From: Paracyclopina nana
Lineage: Eukaryota; Arthropoda; Copepoda; Cyclopoida; Cyclopettidae
Direction of reading: 5' to 3'
NCBI GenBank assembly: GCA_019096065.1
Contig: JAGUCH010000007.1
Location: 270,501 to 334,500, forward strand
DNA length: 64,000 nucleotides
Shown here: positions 63,350 to 64,000 of the stretch, in pieces
Layout of the letters: each line of letters starts with the position of its first letter
How positions within the stretch are numbered: the first letter of the stretch is position 1
Notes under the pieces: model-generated
Seen by the model: the letters and a program-made list of their open reading frames with translations, nothing else
Told to the model about the DNA's origin: nothing
Database searches by the model: none
Made by a program: the position numbers and the translations under genes

Positions 63350-64000
63350 GTTTTGTTTTGGTTTTCTGTGACGCCCGACAATTTGGCGAACTTTTCACCG
63401 GCCACTGTAGCGCGTTTCCCGGACAATTTGCCTACATGGTTTCTTCCACGATTTTTTATAACTTGTTTCGCGAGACAATTGCATATATTTATTGACAAGT
63501 TTATGCCGACGAAGCCGCAAGCAAGCAGCCTCTGCCTGTTGTGCTGCTGCTGCTGCAGCTGCTGCCGATTCGAAATTCACGGTCGGCACGGCGGCTTTTT
63601 AAGTTTTTAGTGGCTGCTGAGCAGCTGACAGCGTTACCAGATGTGGCTTTGAAATATTCCCAAAAGTAGCCAACATTTAGCATGACTTAGCACACTGAAA
63701 ATAATTCAATATTTTCAGCGCTTCGCTGTATTTTGAATGGAAATTGTGTCCTTATTCTTCTTTGTTTATTTGAATGAATTTAAACTTATGTGAAATGAAA
63801 ACGATGTTAAATTATGTTTTTAATGTTGATAACATCGCTGTTAGAAGCAATTTCTAGTTGGGAATTCAACTTTTTGTGAGAGTTTTATTCAAGTTTTTTC
63901 TCTTCGCGGCAACTGGAATTGTTGGGAAATGCAAGTTATGATAGCATCGCGATAGAGACGCGATAAAGCTCAATCTCAAAGCAGTTTTGCCACAGGACGC
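63350..64000. other. Upstream region of MED1, no gene seen
   Basis: Presumed MED1 promoter and 5' UTR (minus strand) near 63350-63600, with a GCTGCTGCTGCTGCAGCTGC run at about 63545. The rest to the window end is AT-rich with no supported feature. Confidence 0.45.

Overview
This window looks like nuclear DNA of an invertebrate animal, most likely an arthropod. Genes have many exons with GT-AG introns, often short. The host DNA is AT-rich and full of small dispersed repeats, and the gene families are animal ones (DPY19, IA-2/PTPRN, TRPC-type channel, collagen prolyl 4-hydroxylase alpha, FMRFamide-receptor-like GPCRs, GPI-anchored aminopeptidase N, MED1). I cannot name the species. Layout, left to right: (1) 460-6732 (+), the 3' part of a DPY19 C-mannosyltransferase gene whose N-terminus lies left of the window; (2) 7809-16748 (+), an IA-2/PTPRN receptor pseudophosphatase with 14 exons; (3) 16749-19744, a promoter-like GC-rich patch and one unexplained candidate exon; (4) 19745-21035 (-), a small calponin/transgelin-like CH-domain gene; (5) 23661-30948 (-), a TRPC-like cation channel; (6) 32022-46515 (+), a collagen prolyl 4-hydroxylase alpha gene, divergent from the channel; (7) 35254-45624, a complete Ty3/gypsy-type LTR element with gag, pol and an envelope-like gene, sitting sense-oriented in intron 9 of the prolyl hydroxylase; (8) 46641-48731 and 49575-52577 (-), two class A peptide-receptor-like GPCRs; (9) 53785-59263 (+), an aminopeptidase N with an Ig-like N-terminal segment and a C-terminal GPI signal; (10) 60002-63349 (-), Mediator subunit MED1. 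The host genes have unrelated jobs (secretory-pathway glycosylation, dense-core vesicles, calcium entry, collagen maturation, peptide signalling, ectopeptidase, transcription), so they are neighbours rather than a pathway. The most notable content is the mobile DNA. The LTR element has identical 195-bp LTRs, an AATT target duplication, a perfect -1 slippery heptamer before the gag stop, and three apparent reading-frame breaks that are hard to reconcile with identical LTRs. It places a poly(A) signal upstream of every catalytic exon of the prolyl hydroxylase. Elsewhere a dispersed repeat supplies a 3' splice site and about 14 codons of the IA-2 gene. A fold-back element with nested inverted repeats carries two Pol III tRNA-like units inside the aminopeptidase intron. 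A hairpin-bearing repeat is found again and again in introns, and a GCGCCATCTAGCGG-like motif recurs across several repeat families. All exon boundaries were read by eye from splice consensus, phase agreement and remembered family alignments. They are reliable for most genes, but two junctions of the TRPC-like gene remain unresolved.
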